Assembly: GCA_963821755.1 (NCBI GenBank)
Contig: CAWGEX010000003.1
Span: 868,001-932,000, forward strand
DNA from: Bog-473 sp963821755
GTDB lineage: Bacteria > Actinomycetota > Acidimicrobiia > Acidimicrobiales > RAAP-2
DNA: 64,000 nt
Reading direction: 5' to 3'
Made by a program: the position numbers and the translations under genes. Shown here piece after piece: positions 24,631 through 32,950 of the stretch. How positions within the stretch are numbered: position 1 is the stretch's first letter; the number at the start of each line of letters is the position of its first letter. The notes beneath the pieces are model-generated. The model saw only the letters and a list, made by a program, of their open reading frames with translations. It ran no database searches and was not told where the DNA came from.

Positions 24631-24651
24631 CTCGGGCAAAGATCGCCCGAG
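24631..24651. promoter_or_regulatory. Inverted repeat upstream of the DUF35-thiolase operon
   Basis: CTCGGGC and GCCCGAG with a 7-bp spacer, 60 bp before the DUF35 start. It may be an operator or a leader hairpin. Directly upstream, ACGTTCGACTCC is followed by a near-copy. Confidence 0.45.
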
Positions 24652-24710
24652 ACGGACCGGGTTGGCGCCGAGACGGACCAAGACGGCCGTAGACAGATGG
24701 AAGAGGAGTG

Positions 24711-25109
24711 ATGGCCAAGCAGATTCCGCTGGTCGACTACCTGGTGTTGGGTGATGAGCCCCACCTGACGGCCAATGAGTGCACCGCGTGTGGCGCCCGC
24801 TTCTTCGATAGGCGCAATGCCTGTGCCAGCTGTGGCGGAGCCGAATTCACCAAGTCCGACATCACGACCACCGGAGAGGTCCGGGCCTTCACCATCGTGG
24901 CCTTCGCCGCGCCCGGGGTGCCGGTGCCCTTTGTGGCCGCCCTGGTGGACTGCGAAGGCACCAGCGTGCGGGCCAACCTGATCAATGTGGAGCCCGATCC
25001 CGAGCACGTGACGCTGGGCATGAAGGTGCGGCTGGCCACACTGGTCGTCGGCACCGATACCGAAGGCACCGAAGCGATCGGGTTCGGTTTCGAACCCCTG
25101 GGAGGTTGA
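24711..25109 (+). CDS. DUF35 OB-fold / zinc-ribbon protein (thiolase partner)
   Basis: A protein of 132 residues. The zinc ribbon CTACGARFFDRRNACASCG (about 24-42) is followed by an OB-fold ending in GFGFEPLGG. Such proteins are obligate partners or regulatory subunits of thiolase-family enzymes and bind acyl-CoA. The thiolase gene begins 3 bp after its stop. ATG 24711 follows GAAGAGGAG at a good distance; a GTG one codon upstream is less likely. Unlike the DUF35 gene at 6776, this one has no repeat-derived linkers and is near-minimal in length. Confidence 0.9.
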   Translation: MAKQIPLVDYLVLGDEPHLTANECTACGARFFDRRNACASCGGAEFTKSDITTTGEVRAFTIVAFAAPGVPVPFVAALVDCEGTSVRANLINVEPDPEHVTLGMKVRLATLVVGTDTEGTEAIGFGFEPLGG

Positions 25110-25112
25110 GCA

Positions 25113-26324
25113 ATGGCATCCGCATCTGACGACATCTGGATCCTCGGCATCCACATGACAAAGTTCGGCAAGCACCCCGAGATGGACCTCGTGGACCTGG
25201 CGGCGGAAGCTGTGACGGGCGCGCTGGCCGACGGCGGCGTGACCATGAAGGACATGGGCGTCATCGGCGCCGGCAACCTGATGGCGGCCAACGCCGGCAT
25301 CGGGCAGCAGCTGCAGAAGCAGCTGGGCCAGACGGGGATCCCCGTCTACAACGTGGCCAACGCCTGCGCCACCGGCGCTACCGCGCTCCGGGTGGCCGTC
25401 ATGGCCGTCAAGGCCGGCGAGTGCGACATGGGCCTGGCCTTCGGTGTCGAGAAGCTCTCCGGCGCCGGCCTCCTCTCGGGCGGCAGTCGCAAGGACGACG
25501 GCACCACCTGGACCCCGTCGGGTCGCTACGGCGCCGTGGCCCCGGTCGACGGCCGCATCGGCACCGAGATCATGCCGGGCGTCTTCGCCCAGATCGGCAT
25601 GGAGTACGGCCACAAGTACGGCGGCACCAGCTTCGAGCTCTTCGCCAAGATCTCAGAGAAGAACCACTCCCACTCCACCCTCAATCCCCTGGCGGCCTAC
25701 TCCAAGAAGATGACGCTGGAAGAGATCATGGGCGACATCATGATCGCCTATCCCAACACCCGTCCGATGTGCTCGGCCAACTGCGACGGCGCCGCAGCCG
25801 CGGTGGTGGTGAGCGGTTCCAAGCTCAAGACCCTCTCGATCGAGCAGCAGCGGCGAGCGGTGAAGATCTCCGCCTCGATCTTGACCACCGATCCGTGGGA
25901 AGAGTCCTGCCAGATCCTGCCCGACGTCAACACGCTGACCCGCAACGCGGCCACCCAGGCCTACGAGCAGGCCGGTGTCGGTCCCGAGGACCTCAACCTG
26001 GTGGAACTGCACGACTGCTTCGCCACCGCCGAGCTCGTGCACTACGACAACCTCATGCTCTGTGGTGTCGGTGGGGCGGTCGACTTCTTCAACTCGGGCG
26101 CCACCTGGCGCGACGGCACCACGCCGGTCAACGTCTCCGGCGGGCTCGAGTCGAAGGGTCATCCCATCGCCGCTACCGGGATCGCCAATGTGTGGGAGGT
26201 GGCCACACACCTGCGGGGCGAAGCCGGCGACCGCCAGATCGAGGGCGCCAAGGTCGGGCTGACCCACGTCATCGGGTTGGGCTCGGCTTGCGGCGTGCAC
26301 ATTCTGGAGAAGGCGGCCGCCTAA
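25113..26324 (+). CDS. Thiolase (SCP-x type acetyl-CoA acyltransferase)
   Basis: A protein of 403 residues with a full catalytic set: nucleophile Cys85 (VANACATGATAL), His300 (VELHDCFATAEL), His350 (GGLESKGHPIAATG) and Cys393 (GLGSACGVHIL). It should therefore be a working thiolase, cleaving 3-ketoacyl-CoA with CoA, in contrast to the Cys-less homologue at 5595. The SCP-x branch handles branched and sterol side chains. Operon with the DUF35 gene (3 bp). The codon composition is more regular than its neighbours and contains no repeats. Confidence 0.93.
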   Translation: MASASDDIWILGIHMTKFGKHPEMDLVDLAAEAVTGALADGGVTMKDMGVIGAGNLMAANAGIGQQLQKQLGQTGIPVYNVANACATGATALRVAVMAVKAGECDMGLAFGVEKLSGAGLLSGGSRKDDGTTWTPSGRYGAVAPVDGRIGTEIMPGVFAQIGMEYGHKYGGTSFELFAKISEKNHSHSTLNPLAAYSKKMTLEEIMGDIMIAYPNTRPMCSANCDGAAAAVVVSGSKLKTLSIEQQRRAVKISASILTTDPWEESCQILPDVNTLTRNAATQAYEQAGVGPEDLNLVELHDCFATAELVHYDNLMLCGVGGAVDFFNSGATWRDGTTPVNVSGGLESKGHPIAATGIANVWEVATHLRGEAGDRQIEGAKVGLTHVIGLGSACGVHILEKAAA

Positions 26325-26374
26325 CCCGCAAGCCGGTCTGTCCTGCTCCTGCCCCACGCTGCCGGCGATCCCTC

Positions 26375-27748
26375 CTACCCCTGCGGCCCCTGACGGTCCG
26401 AGACCAGGGGCACCGGCCGGGCCAGACTCCAGCTGAAGGTCAGCGGGATGTCCTCGATCGGGAGCGCCACCGACAGGTCCTCCACGGTTGGTCCGACCCG
26501 GTCCGCCACCGACTGGAGCAACGGCTCGTCGAAGCCCCACAGCTCGATGGCATTGAGCCCGAGCATCCGACGCACGTCGCTCTCGGGTAGCCCGCCGAAA
26601 ATGTGCTGGATGGTCTGACGGTGCACCGGAACCGCCCCTTCCAGATGGGGGTAGTCCGCCCCCCACATGAGCCGGTCGATGCCGATCTCGTGGCGCATCT
26701 CGGCCTCGTAGCGCTTCATCAGCGAGCCACCCATGTAGACGTGGCGGGCGAAGTAGTCGGCCGGGCGCATGTCGAGGTAGGAGCGCACCGGGGCGCCGCC
26801 GTGGGTATCGAAGAAGCTCTCCATGTCACGGATGAGTGAAGGCAGCCACTGCACGCCGTTCTCGGTGACGGCCACCTTCAGGTCGGGGTGGCGGTCGAAC
26901 ACGCCGCCGAAGATCATGAACCAGAGCGGGCGACGGGTGAACACGAACACCTCGTAGAGACCGAGCATGCCGCCGTGCTTGGCGTCATAGAGGAACTTGG
27001 TGTCGGTGGCCGCGCCGGACGCTCCGGTGTGCAGGTTGACGACCATCTGGTGGTCCTCACAGGCGCTCCAGAAGGGCTCGTAGTACTCGTCGGCGTAGCC
27101 CGGCAGTCCCGACGTCACCGACATGGCGGGCAGCATCACGCCGCCGAAGAGACCCGACTGCCGGGCCCACGCCAGCTCCTCCACCGCCCGGTCCATGTCG
27201 TGGAAGTCAATGGGGATGATCCCGGCCCGCCGACCCGGGGCGTCGGCGCAGAACTCGGCCAACCAGCGGTTGTAGGCGTGCACCGCCGGCCAGACCGGCT
27301 CGAGGTTCTTTGACGCGTGGCCCCCCAGGTACATGGCCGGGGAGAGCCCGCCGGCGAGCACCGGACCGGGCAGGGTCACCTCGGCGTGGATGCCCTGCTC
27401 TTCGAGCACCTTGAGCCGCTTGCCGTCACCGTCACCGGGGACCACCCAGTCGACGCCGTATCGAGCCAGCCACCCCTCGGCGGCATCGGTGTCGACGCCC
27501 ATGCCGGCCAGGCGGCGGGCGGCGGTGGCGCGCACCGGGTCGGACTCGTCGACCTCCCCCGGGTCGTACCCCCCGAACATGGAGATGGCCAACGACGACA
27601 TGTCGCCGAACGCGGCCACGGCGTCGCGGGAGGCCGGGTCGACGTAGGACAAGAAGTCATCGAGGCTTTCCGGTGACGCATGCATGTCGGCCGAGACGAC
27701 CACGTAGGGACGACCCTCCCGGTCGGCCGGCGCCGCTGCATCCCCCAT
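26375..27748 (-). CDS. Amidohydrolase-2 family protein
   Basis: A TIM-barrel metal-dependent hydrolase or decarboxylase of 457 residues. Metal-site segments: SADMHAS near residue 19 (the usual HxH is DxH), NLHTGASG with a central His, and WGADYPHLEG with the late Asp. This amidohydrolase-2 (ACMSD/LigY-like) family acts on aromatic or cyclic acids, and large actinobacterial expansions accompany acyl-CoA and aromatic catabolism. The loss of the first His of HxH is seen in some family members, so it does not prove inactivity. Convergent with the thiolase operon (50-bp gap). Confidence 0.87.
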   Translation of the reverse strand: MGDAAAPADREGRPYVVVSADMHASPESLDDFLSYVDPASRDAVAAFGDMSSLAISMFGGYDPGEVDESDPVRATAARRLAGMGVDTDAAEGWLARYGVDWVVPGDGDGKRLKVLEEQGIHAEVTLPGPVLAGGLSPAMYLGGHASKNLEPVWPAVHAYNRWLAEFCADAPGRRAGIIPIDFHDMDRAVEELAWARQSGLFGGVMLPAMSVTSGLPGYADEYYEPFWSACEDHQMVVNLHTGASGAATDTKFLYDAKHGGMLGLYEVFVFTRRPLWFMIFGGVFDRHPDLKVAVTENGVQWLPSLIRDMESFFDTHGGAPVRSYLDMRPADYFARHVYMGGSLMKRYEAEMRHEIGIDRLMWGADYPHLEGAVPVHRQTIQHIFGGLPESDVRRMLGLNAIELWGFDEPLLQSVADRVGPTVEDLSVALPIEDIPLTFSWSLARPVPLVSDRQGPQG

Positions 27749-27868
27749 CGGACCTGCCTCCTTCTCGGGCTCCCCCGGCCGCTCTCCCGGCCCAGCCTCC
27801 CGAGCAGACTATCGCCGACCGGGGATTGAGGGTCGGCCGGTGGTGGCGTTAGCGTGACCCTCGACACC

Positions 27869-28643
27869 ATGCACACCACCTCCACCCTCATCCTCATCCT
27901 CGCCGTGTTCGGGGCCAGTTCGGTCGAGATGGTCGAGGCCCTCACCATCGTGGTGGCGGCCGGGGTCAGCCGTGGTTGGCGTTCTGCCCTAGAGGGGGCA
28001 GCCACGGCAGTCGTCGTGCTGGCCCTCCTGGTGGGATTCATCGGCGTCCCCCTCATCCACTACGTCCCCATCGACACCCTGCCGCGTCGTGGTGGGCGCG
28101 CTGCTGCTGGTGCTCGGTCTGGCGTGGCTGCGCAAGGCCATCCTGCGGGCCAGCGGGCACAAGGCTCCCCATGACGAGGACCGGATCTATGCAGAGACAG
28201 TGGCCGAGCTCAGTGACGACGGGGCCGGCGGGGTCAAGAGTCGAGACGGGGTCGCCTTCGCCGTCGCCTTCAAGGGCGTGTTCCTCGAAGGGACCGAGGT
28301 CGTCCTCATCGTGGTGAGCCTCGGGGCCAGCCAGGGCCGGTTGGGCCTGGCCGCCCTGAGTGCCGGCGCGGCGGCCGTGGTGGTGGCCGGTGTCGGCGTG
28401 CTGGTCGCCCGGCAGCTGTCCGAGGTACCCGAGAACACCATCAAGACGGTGGTTGGCGTCATGCTGACCAGCTTCGGCGTCTTCTGGGTCGGTGAAGGCG
28501 CCGGGGTGCGATGGCCCGGCAGCGACCTGGCCATTCTCGGCCTGGTTGGTTTCTTCGTCCTGGTGACGCTGGCCGCAACCGCCTGGATGCGGAGCCTCCT
28601 TCCGGTGCCGTCGTCGGCGCCGTCGTCGGTGCCCTCGTCGTGA
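27869..28643 (+). pseudogene. Predicted membrane protein, two FTR1-like halves, frame broken near 28082
   Basis: The first frame starts at ATG 27869 (or GTG 27854) and runs MHTTSTLILILAVFGASSVEMVEAL... to YVPIDTL. The second frame resumes directly with a VVVGALLLVLGLAWLRKAIL segment and ends at 28643. Removing one C of GCCGCG near 28082 restores one protein of about 257 residues. Each half has a glutamate-rich membrane motif (SVEMVEALTIVVAAG and FLEGTEVVLIVVSLGAS) reminiscent of the REGLE motifs of FTR1 permeases; it resembles the COG4280-type predicted membrane proteins. It may be intact with a base-calling error. The next small gene overlaps its stop. Confidence 0.7.
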
Positions 28644-28909
28644 CCGTGCTGCGCCGCTCCCTGCGGGCCTTCGGGGACTTCTGGTGGGATTTCCTCATTG
28701 GCGACAGCCCGGAATTCGTCCTGGCCACAGGCGTGATCATCGCCCTGGCTTTCCTTTTGGACGAGGGACGACTGGTCGCCACCATCGTGCTGCCCCTGGT
28801 CGCGGCCGCCTTCCTGCTGGCAAGCACCTATCGCGGCCGCAAGCGGCCGACCCAACCGGCACCTCAGGAAGAAGCTCCGGCGTCGCCCGTCTCACCGCCG
28901 ACTGCCTAG
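28640..28909 (+). CDS. Small membrane protein, unrecognised
   Basis: 89 residues from GTG 28640, which overlaps the stop of the preceding membrane gene by four bases, so coupling is likely. Sequence: a basic start (VTVLRRSLRAFGDFWWDFLIGD), two hydrophobic helices (about 27-43 and 47-62), then a basic and Pro/Ala-rich tail. I do not recognise a family. The tight linkage to the FTR1-like membrane protein suggests a helper subunit. Confidence 0.65.
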   Translation: MTVLRRSLRAFGDFWWDFLIGDSPEFVLATGVIIALAFLLDEGRLVATIVLPLVAAAFLLASTYRGRKRPTQPAPQEEAPASPVSPPTA

Positions 28910-29058
28910 GGGTCTTATTTCCCCAGGTCATCACCGGGTCAGGCCCGGCTGTACTCATCCGACACCCGGAGCTCGACCGTCAGTTCACGCTTTGACCCAC
29001 CATCGATCCCCCTGAGTATCCCCCTGAGTGAGGTGCCGTCCTCCCGCCTCCAGCCATA

Positions 29059-29073
29059 CTCACCTAAGGTGAG
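29059..29073. promoter_or_regulatory. Inverted repeat upstream of the sulfate importer operon
   Basis: CTCACCT-A-AGGTGAG, perfect 7-bp arms, 50 bp before the start of the binding-protein gene. A TTGACA hexamer follows at 29087-29092, but no good -10 box is at the right spacing. The position fits an operator for sulfur control. Regulator unknown. Confidence 0.5.
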
Positions 29074-29122
29074 GAATTCTCGTGATTTGACAAACTTGAG
29101 TGATTAAGTCAGGAATAGACGG

Positions 29123-30181
29123 ATGAAATCTTCATGGCATCCCCTCTTCCGTGTCCCTGTGCGTGCCCGCGTCCGACAGGCCCTGGCGGCGACCCTGGCC
29201 CCGCTGGCCGCCCTCGCCGGCCTGGCCGTCATCGGCGGAGCCGCCGCGCCGGCCGGAGCCGCCACCGGAGGCTCCATCTCGTTGGTGGCCTACTCCACCC
29301 CGAAGCCGGCCTACGCCGCCTTGATCACGGCCTTCGAGGCCACCAAGGCCGGGCAGGGCGTGTCGTTCTCCCAATCCTTCGGTGCGTCAGGATCGCAGGC
29401 CACCGCGGTGGTCGACGGCCTCCCGGCCGACGTGGTCAATTTCTCCCTGACACCCGACATGACCAAACTCGTCAAGGCGGGCATCGTCAGTTCGAGTTGG
29501 AACAAGACCGCCACCCAGGGCTTCGTGACCAACTCCATCGTCTCGTTCGTGGTCCGCAAGGGAAACCCCAAGCACATCACGACCTGGAGCGACCTGGTGA
29601 AGTCCGGCGTCACGGTGATCACGCCCAACCCGTTCAGCTCGGGGAGCGCCAAGTGGAATCTCATGGCCGCCTACGGCGCCCAACTCAACCAGGGCAAGTC
29701 CAAGGCGGCAGCCACGGCATATCTGACCCAGCTCCTCAAGCACACGGCGGCCCAGCCCAGCAGCGCCAGCAACGCCCTACAGACCTTCCTGGCCGGCCAG
29801 GGTGACGTGCTACTCGACTACGAGGACGACGCCCTGTACGCCCAGAGCCAGGGCGAGCCCGTCACGGTGATCACGCCGCCGCAGACCATCCTCATCCAGA
29901 ACCCCATCGCCGTGTCGGCCAAGGCATCCAATCCCACGGTGGCCAAGGCCTTCACCGCGTTCCTCCTCTCTCCGGCCGGGCAGAAGATCTGGGGCAAGCA
30001 GGGGTACCGGCCCGTCCTGGCCAATGTGGCAGCCACGTTCAACTTCCCGAAGCCCAAGACCCTCTTCACCATCGACAGTCTGGGTGGATGGACGGCCGTG
30101 AACCTCAAATTCTTCGACCCGCAGACCGGCGTGGTTGCGAATATCGAGCAAGGCCTGGGAGTGTCCACGGCGAGTGGCTGA
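29123..30181 (+). CDS. Sulfate/thiosulfate ABC transporter substrate-binding protein
   Basis: A secreted binding protein of 352 residues. A twin-Arg-free signal peptide with a long hydrophobic core (about 20-45) ends at PAGAA; there is no lipobox cysteine, although actinobacterial binding proteins are usually lipoproteins. Family motifs: LVAYSTPKPAYAALITAF, SFGASGSQATAVVDGLPADVV, and NPFSSGSAKWNLMAAYGA, typical of Sbp/CysP. It captures sulfate for the CysT-CysW-CysA importer encoded by the next three genes. The stop overlaps the GTG of the permease gene. Confidence 0.93.
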   Translation: MKSSWHPLFRVPVRARVRQALAATLAPLAALAGLAVIGGAAAPAGAATGGSISLVAYSTPKPAYAALITAFEATKAGQGVSFSQSFGASGSQATAVVDGLPADVVNFSLTPDMTKLVKAGIVSSSWNKTATQGFVTNSIVSFVVRKGNPKHITTWSDLVKSGVTVITPNPFSSGSAKWNLMAAYGAQLNQGKSKAAATAYLTQLLKHTAAQPSSASNALQTFLAGQGDVLLDYEDDALYAQSQGEPVTVITPPQTILIQNPIAVSAKASNPTVAKAFTAFLLSPAGQKIWGKQGYRPVLANVAATFNFPKPKTLFTIDSLGGWTAVNLKFFDPQTGVVANIEQGLGVSTASG

Positions 30182-31070
30182 GGTCCGGCTGACGCTCCCC
30201 TCGACCCCTTCGACCCCTTCGACCCCCTCGACCCAAGGAAGGTCACGGTCGAAACGGCGGTCGACGTCGCGGTCGAAACTCAGACGGTTCCTGGCCAACG
30301 TCGCCGGCCCGTCGCTGTCGGTGACCTACCTCAGCCTGCTGGTCGTCCTACCGATCGCCGCCATCCTCTCCACCGCCTTCGCCGGCGGGTGGGGAGCCTT
30401 CTGGGCCGCCGTCAGTCAGCCCGAAGCCGTGGCCGCCCTCAGGCTCACGCTGCTCTGCTCACTGGGGGTGGCCCTCTTCAACTCGCTGGCCGGCCTGCTC
30501 ATCGCCTGGGTCCTGGTGCGCGACGAGTTCCGGGGCAAGCGCATCGTGAGCGCCGTCATCGATCTCCCGTTCGCCCTGCCCACCATCGTGGCCGGTCTCA
30601 CCCTGTTGAGCCTCTACGGCCCGAACAGCCCGTTCGGCATCAACGTGGCCAACAGCAGCATCGGGATCCTGGTGGCCCTGGCCTTCGTCACCCTTCCCTT
30701 TTCCGTCCGATCCGTCCAACCCGTCCTGGCCGAATTCGATCGGGAGACCGAGGAAGCGGCCGCCTCACTGGGGGCCTCGTCACCCCTCATCTTGCGCCGC
30801 ATCATCCTGCCGAGTCTGGCGCCCGCCATGCTGGCCGGGGCCGGCCTGGCCTTCGCTCGGGCCGTCGGTGAATTCGGTTCGGTGGTGCTGATCTCGGGCA
30901 ACCTGCCGTTCAAGACCGAAGTGGCATCGTCATGGATCTACAGCCTCTCCCAGAGCGACTCTTTGGGAGCCGCCGCCTCGGTCTCGGTCGTGCTGATCTT
31001 GATCGCCCTCGGTGTGTTGCTCGGCATCGGCATGCTGCGGCGTCGCTTCGGGATCACCGAGGCGATATGA
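30174..31070 (+). CDS. cysT: Sulfate ABC transporter permease CysT (CysU)
   Basis: 298 residues from GTG 30174, overlapping the binding-protein stop. The N-terminus has a PSTPSTPSTPST run from the 9-bp repeat at 30201-30234 and a basic stretch, then six membrane helices. The EAA loop EEAAASLGASSPLILRRIILP fits the CysT family, as does the FDRETEEAA lead-in. Forms the inner-membrane channel with CysW. Its TGA overlaps the ATG of cysW. Confidence 0.93.
   Translation: MAEVRLTLPSTPSTPSTPSTQGRSRSKRRSTSRSKLRRFLANVAGPSLSVTYLSLLVVLPIAAILSTAFAGGWGAFWAAVSQPEAVAALRLTLLCSLGVALFNSLAGLLIAWVLVRDEFRGKRIVSAVIDLPFALPTIVAGLTLLSLYGPNSPFGINVANSSIGILVALAFVTLPFSVRSVQPVLAEFDRETEEAAASLGASSPLILRRIILPSLAPAMLAGAGLAFARAVGEFGSVVLISGNLPFKTEVASSWIYSLSQSDSLGAAASVSVVLILIALGVLLGIGMLRRRFGITEAI
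30201..30234 (+). repeat. 9-bp tandem repeat in the cysT start region
   Basis: TCGACCCCT twice, TCGACCCCC once and a partial fourth unit. In frame it encodes Ser-Thr-Pro repeats at the N-terminus of CysT. Confidence 0.85.
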
Positions 31071-31927
31071 GCGGACGCTGGCGCCTGCCCCTCCGGTTCG
31101 TCGCCCTGGGCTACCTCCTCGTGCTGATCGTCCTGCCGGTGGGCTTCGTCTTCTACCGCGCCTTCCAGCACGGGTTCGCCGCCGCCTGGGACGCCGTCAC
31201 CACACCTGACGCCCTGCACGCCCTCTGGCTCACCTTGCTGGTCGTGCTCATCGCGGTGACCGCCGACACCATTTTCGGGGTGGGCACCTCGCTCATCCTG
31301 GCCCGTCACCGTTTCCGCGGCGCCTGGTTGCTCGATGCCTTCATCGATCTCCCCCTGGCCATCTCCCCGGTCGTGGTCGGCCTCTCGCTCATCCTCGTCT
31401 ACGGGCACACGGGCTGGTTCGGCAACTGGCTGGCCGCCCACGGCATCGCGGTGATCTTCTCGGTGCCCGGCATCGTCATGGCCTCGGCCACCGTGGCGCT
31501 GCCCTATGTGGTCCGCGAAGTGCTCCCCGTCCTCCAGGAGATCGGCACCGAGCAGGAACAGGCCGCCGCCACTCTCGGCGCCTCGCCCTTCGCGGTGTTT
31601 CGCCGCATCACCCTGCCCAGCATCCGCCAGGGGCTGGCCTATGGGATCACGCTGACCACGGCCCGGGTGCTGGGAGAATTCGGTGCCGTCGTGGTGGTGT
31701 CCGGGGCCATTGAAGGCAAGACGCAGACCATGACCCTCTTCATTCAAGCGAGCATCGAGAACGTCCAACCCACCGGTGCCTTCGCCGGGGCGGTCATACT
31801 TGCCCTCATCGCTATCTTCGTTCTGGCGATCCTGGGCGGCAGGGACGAAAGGGGGTCACGCACATGGCGATCACGCTCACCTCAGTCACCAAGCGATACG
31901 GAGATGCCGTTGCTCTCGACGACGTAA
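31067..31927 (+). CDS. cysW: Sulfate ABC transporter permease CysW
   Basis: 286 residues from ATG 31067, which overlaps the cysT stop. Six membrane helices are visible. The EAA loop EQEQAAATLGASPFAVFRRITLP contacts the ATPase, and LGEFGAVVVVSGAI follows. The C-terminal 20 residues are Arg/Ser-rich and overlap the cysA coding region by 64 nt, more than usual; homologues end near the GGRDERG segment, so the overlap may reflect a slightly extended tail. Heterodimer partner of CysT. Confidence 0.93.
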   Translation: MSGRWRLPLRFVALGYLLVLIVLPVGFVFYRAFQHGFAAAWDAVTTPDALHALWLTLLVVLIAVTADTIFGVGTSLILARHRFRGAWLLDAFIDLPLAISPVVVGLSLILVYGHTGWFGNWLAAHGIAVIFSVPGIVMASATVALPYVVREVLPVLQEIGTEQEQAAATLGASPFAVFRRITLPSIRQGLAYGITLTTARVLGEFGAVVVVSGAIEGKTQTMTLFIQASIENVQPTGAFAGAVILALIAIFVLAILGGRDERGSRTWRSRSPQSPSDTEMPLLSTT

Positions 31928-32850
31928 GCCTGCACGTGCCCAAGGGGTCGCTCACCGCGCTGCTGGGCCCGAGTGGGGGCGGCAAGTCCACGTTGCTTCG
32001 GGTCATCGCCGGCCTGGAGAAGCCCGATGCCGGCACGGTCGAGATCGACGGTCAGGATCTGACCAACGTCGCCGTGCGCGAGCGCGGCGTGGGCTTCTGC
32101 TTTCAGCACTATGCCCCCTTTCGCCACCTGACCGTGCGCCGCAACGTGGCCTTCGGCCTCGAGGTACGTCACCGGCCCAAGGCGGAGATCCGCGACCGGG
32201 TCGACGAGCTGCTCGAGCTGGTGCGCATCGGTCATTTGGCCGACCGTTACCCCTCCCAACTTTCCGGCGGTCAGCGTCAGCGCATGGCTCTGGCTCGGGC
32301 GCTGGCCATTGAGCCGAGGGTGCTCCTCTTGGACGAACCCTTTGGCGCCCTCGACGCCCAGGTGCGACAGCAGCTCCGCGTCTGGCTCCGGGAACTCCAC
32401 CGGAAGATCTCCGTGACCACCGTCCTGGTCACCCACGATCAGGAAGAGGCACTCGAGGTGGCGGACCGCCTCGCCATCATTCACGAAGGTCGGCTGGAAC
32501 AGATCGGCGAGCCGGCCGAGATGTACGACCATCCCGCCAATGAATTCGTCATGAAGTTTCTGGGTCCAACCACCAGGCTCGACGGTCAGTGGGTGCGCCC
32601 GCACGATCTGGTCCTGCACCACGATGCAACGTTCGGTGGCCAGCCGGCCGTGGTCGAGCGGGTCACCCATCTGGGTTTCGAGGTACGGATCGACCTGGTC
32701 TTGCCCAAGGGCGAGACCTGCTGGGTCCAGCTCAGCCGGGGCGCCGCCTCCGAGCTGCGCCTCGCCTCCGGTGACGAGGTCTGGGTATCCCATTCCGACC
32801 TCATTCCTTCGGCCGCGCCGTCTCCGGCGGCCGAGCTCTCCGCCCGCTAA
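31864..32850 (+). CDS. cysA: Sulfate ABC transporter ATP-binding protein CysA
   Basis: An ATPase of 328 residues. Walker A GPSGGGKST (35-43), signature LSGGQRQ (133-139), Walker B VLLLDEPF, and the H-loop THDQEEALE are all intact. The C-terminal part (about 235-328) is a TOBE-like regulatory domain, as in CysA. It powers sulfate or thiosulfate uptake with the CysT/CysW channel. Last gene of the four-gene operon; a hairpin follows at 32868-32881. Confidence 0.95.
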   Translation: MAITLTSVTKRYGDAVALDDVSLHVPKGSLTALLGPSGGGKSTLLRVIAGLEKPDAGTVEIDGQDLTNVAVRERGVGFCFQHYAPFRHLTVRRNVAFGLEVRHRPKAEIRDRVDELLELVRIGHLADRYPSQLSGGQRQRMALARALAIEPRVLLLDEPFGALDAQVRQQLRVWLRELHRKISVTTVLVTHDQEEALEVADRLAIIHEGRLEQIGEPAEMYDHPANEFVMKFLGPTTRLDGQWVRPHDLVLHHDATFGGQPAVVERVTHLGFEVRIDLVLPKGETCWVQLSRGAASELRLASGDEVWVSHSDLIPSAAPSPAAELSAR

Positions 32851-32867
32851 GGCACGCCGCCGCAGCC

Positions 32868-32881
32868 CCGGTGGGCACCGG
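32868..32881 (+). terminator. Possible terminator after cysA
   Basis: CCGGTG-GG-CACCGG, perfect arms, 18 bp after the cysA stop. A second small hairpin, GCCC-TTC-GGGC, follows. There is no T-tract, so efficiency is uncertain. Confidence 0.35.
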
Positions 32882-32950
32882 CTCGGCCCTTCGGGCATCA
32901 TGCAGGAGCCAACCGACAGCGACGAGTGACGAGACGACGAGGGAGTGGAC

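Noticed and set aside
24444..25613. Minus-strand frame of 389 codons across the DUF35-thiolase operon
   Set aside because: Antisense to two well-supported genes; composition is typical of a shadow frame.
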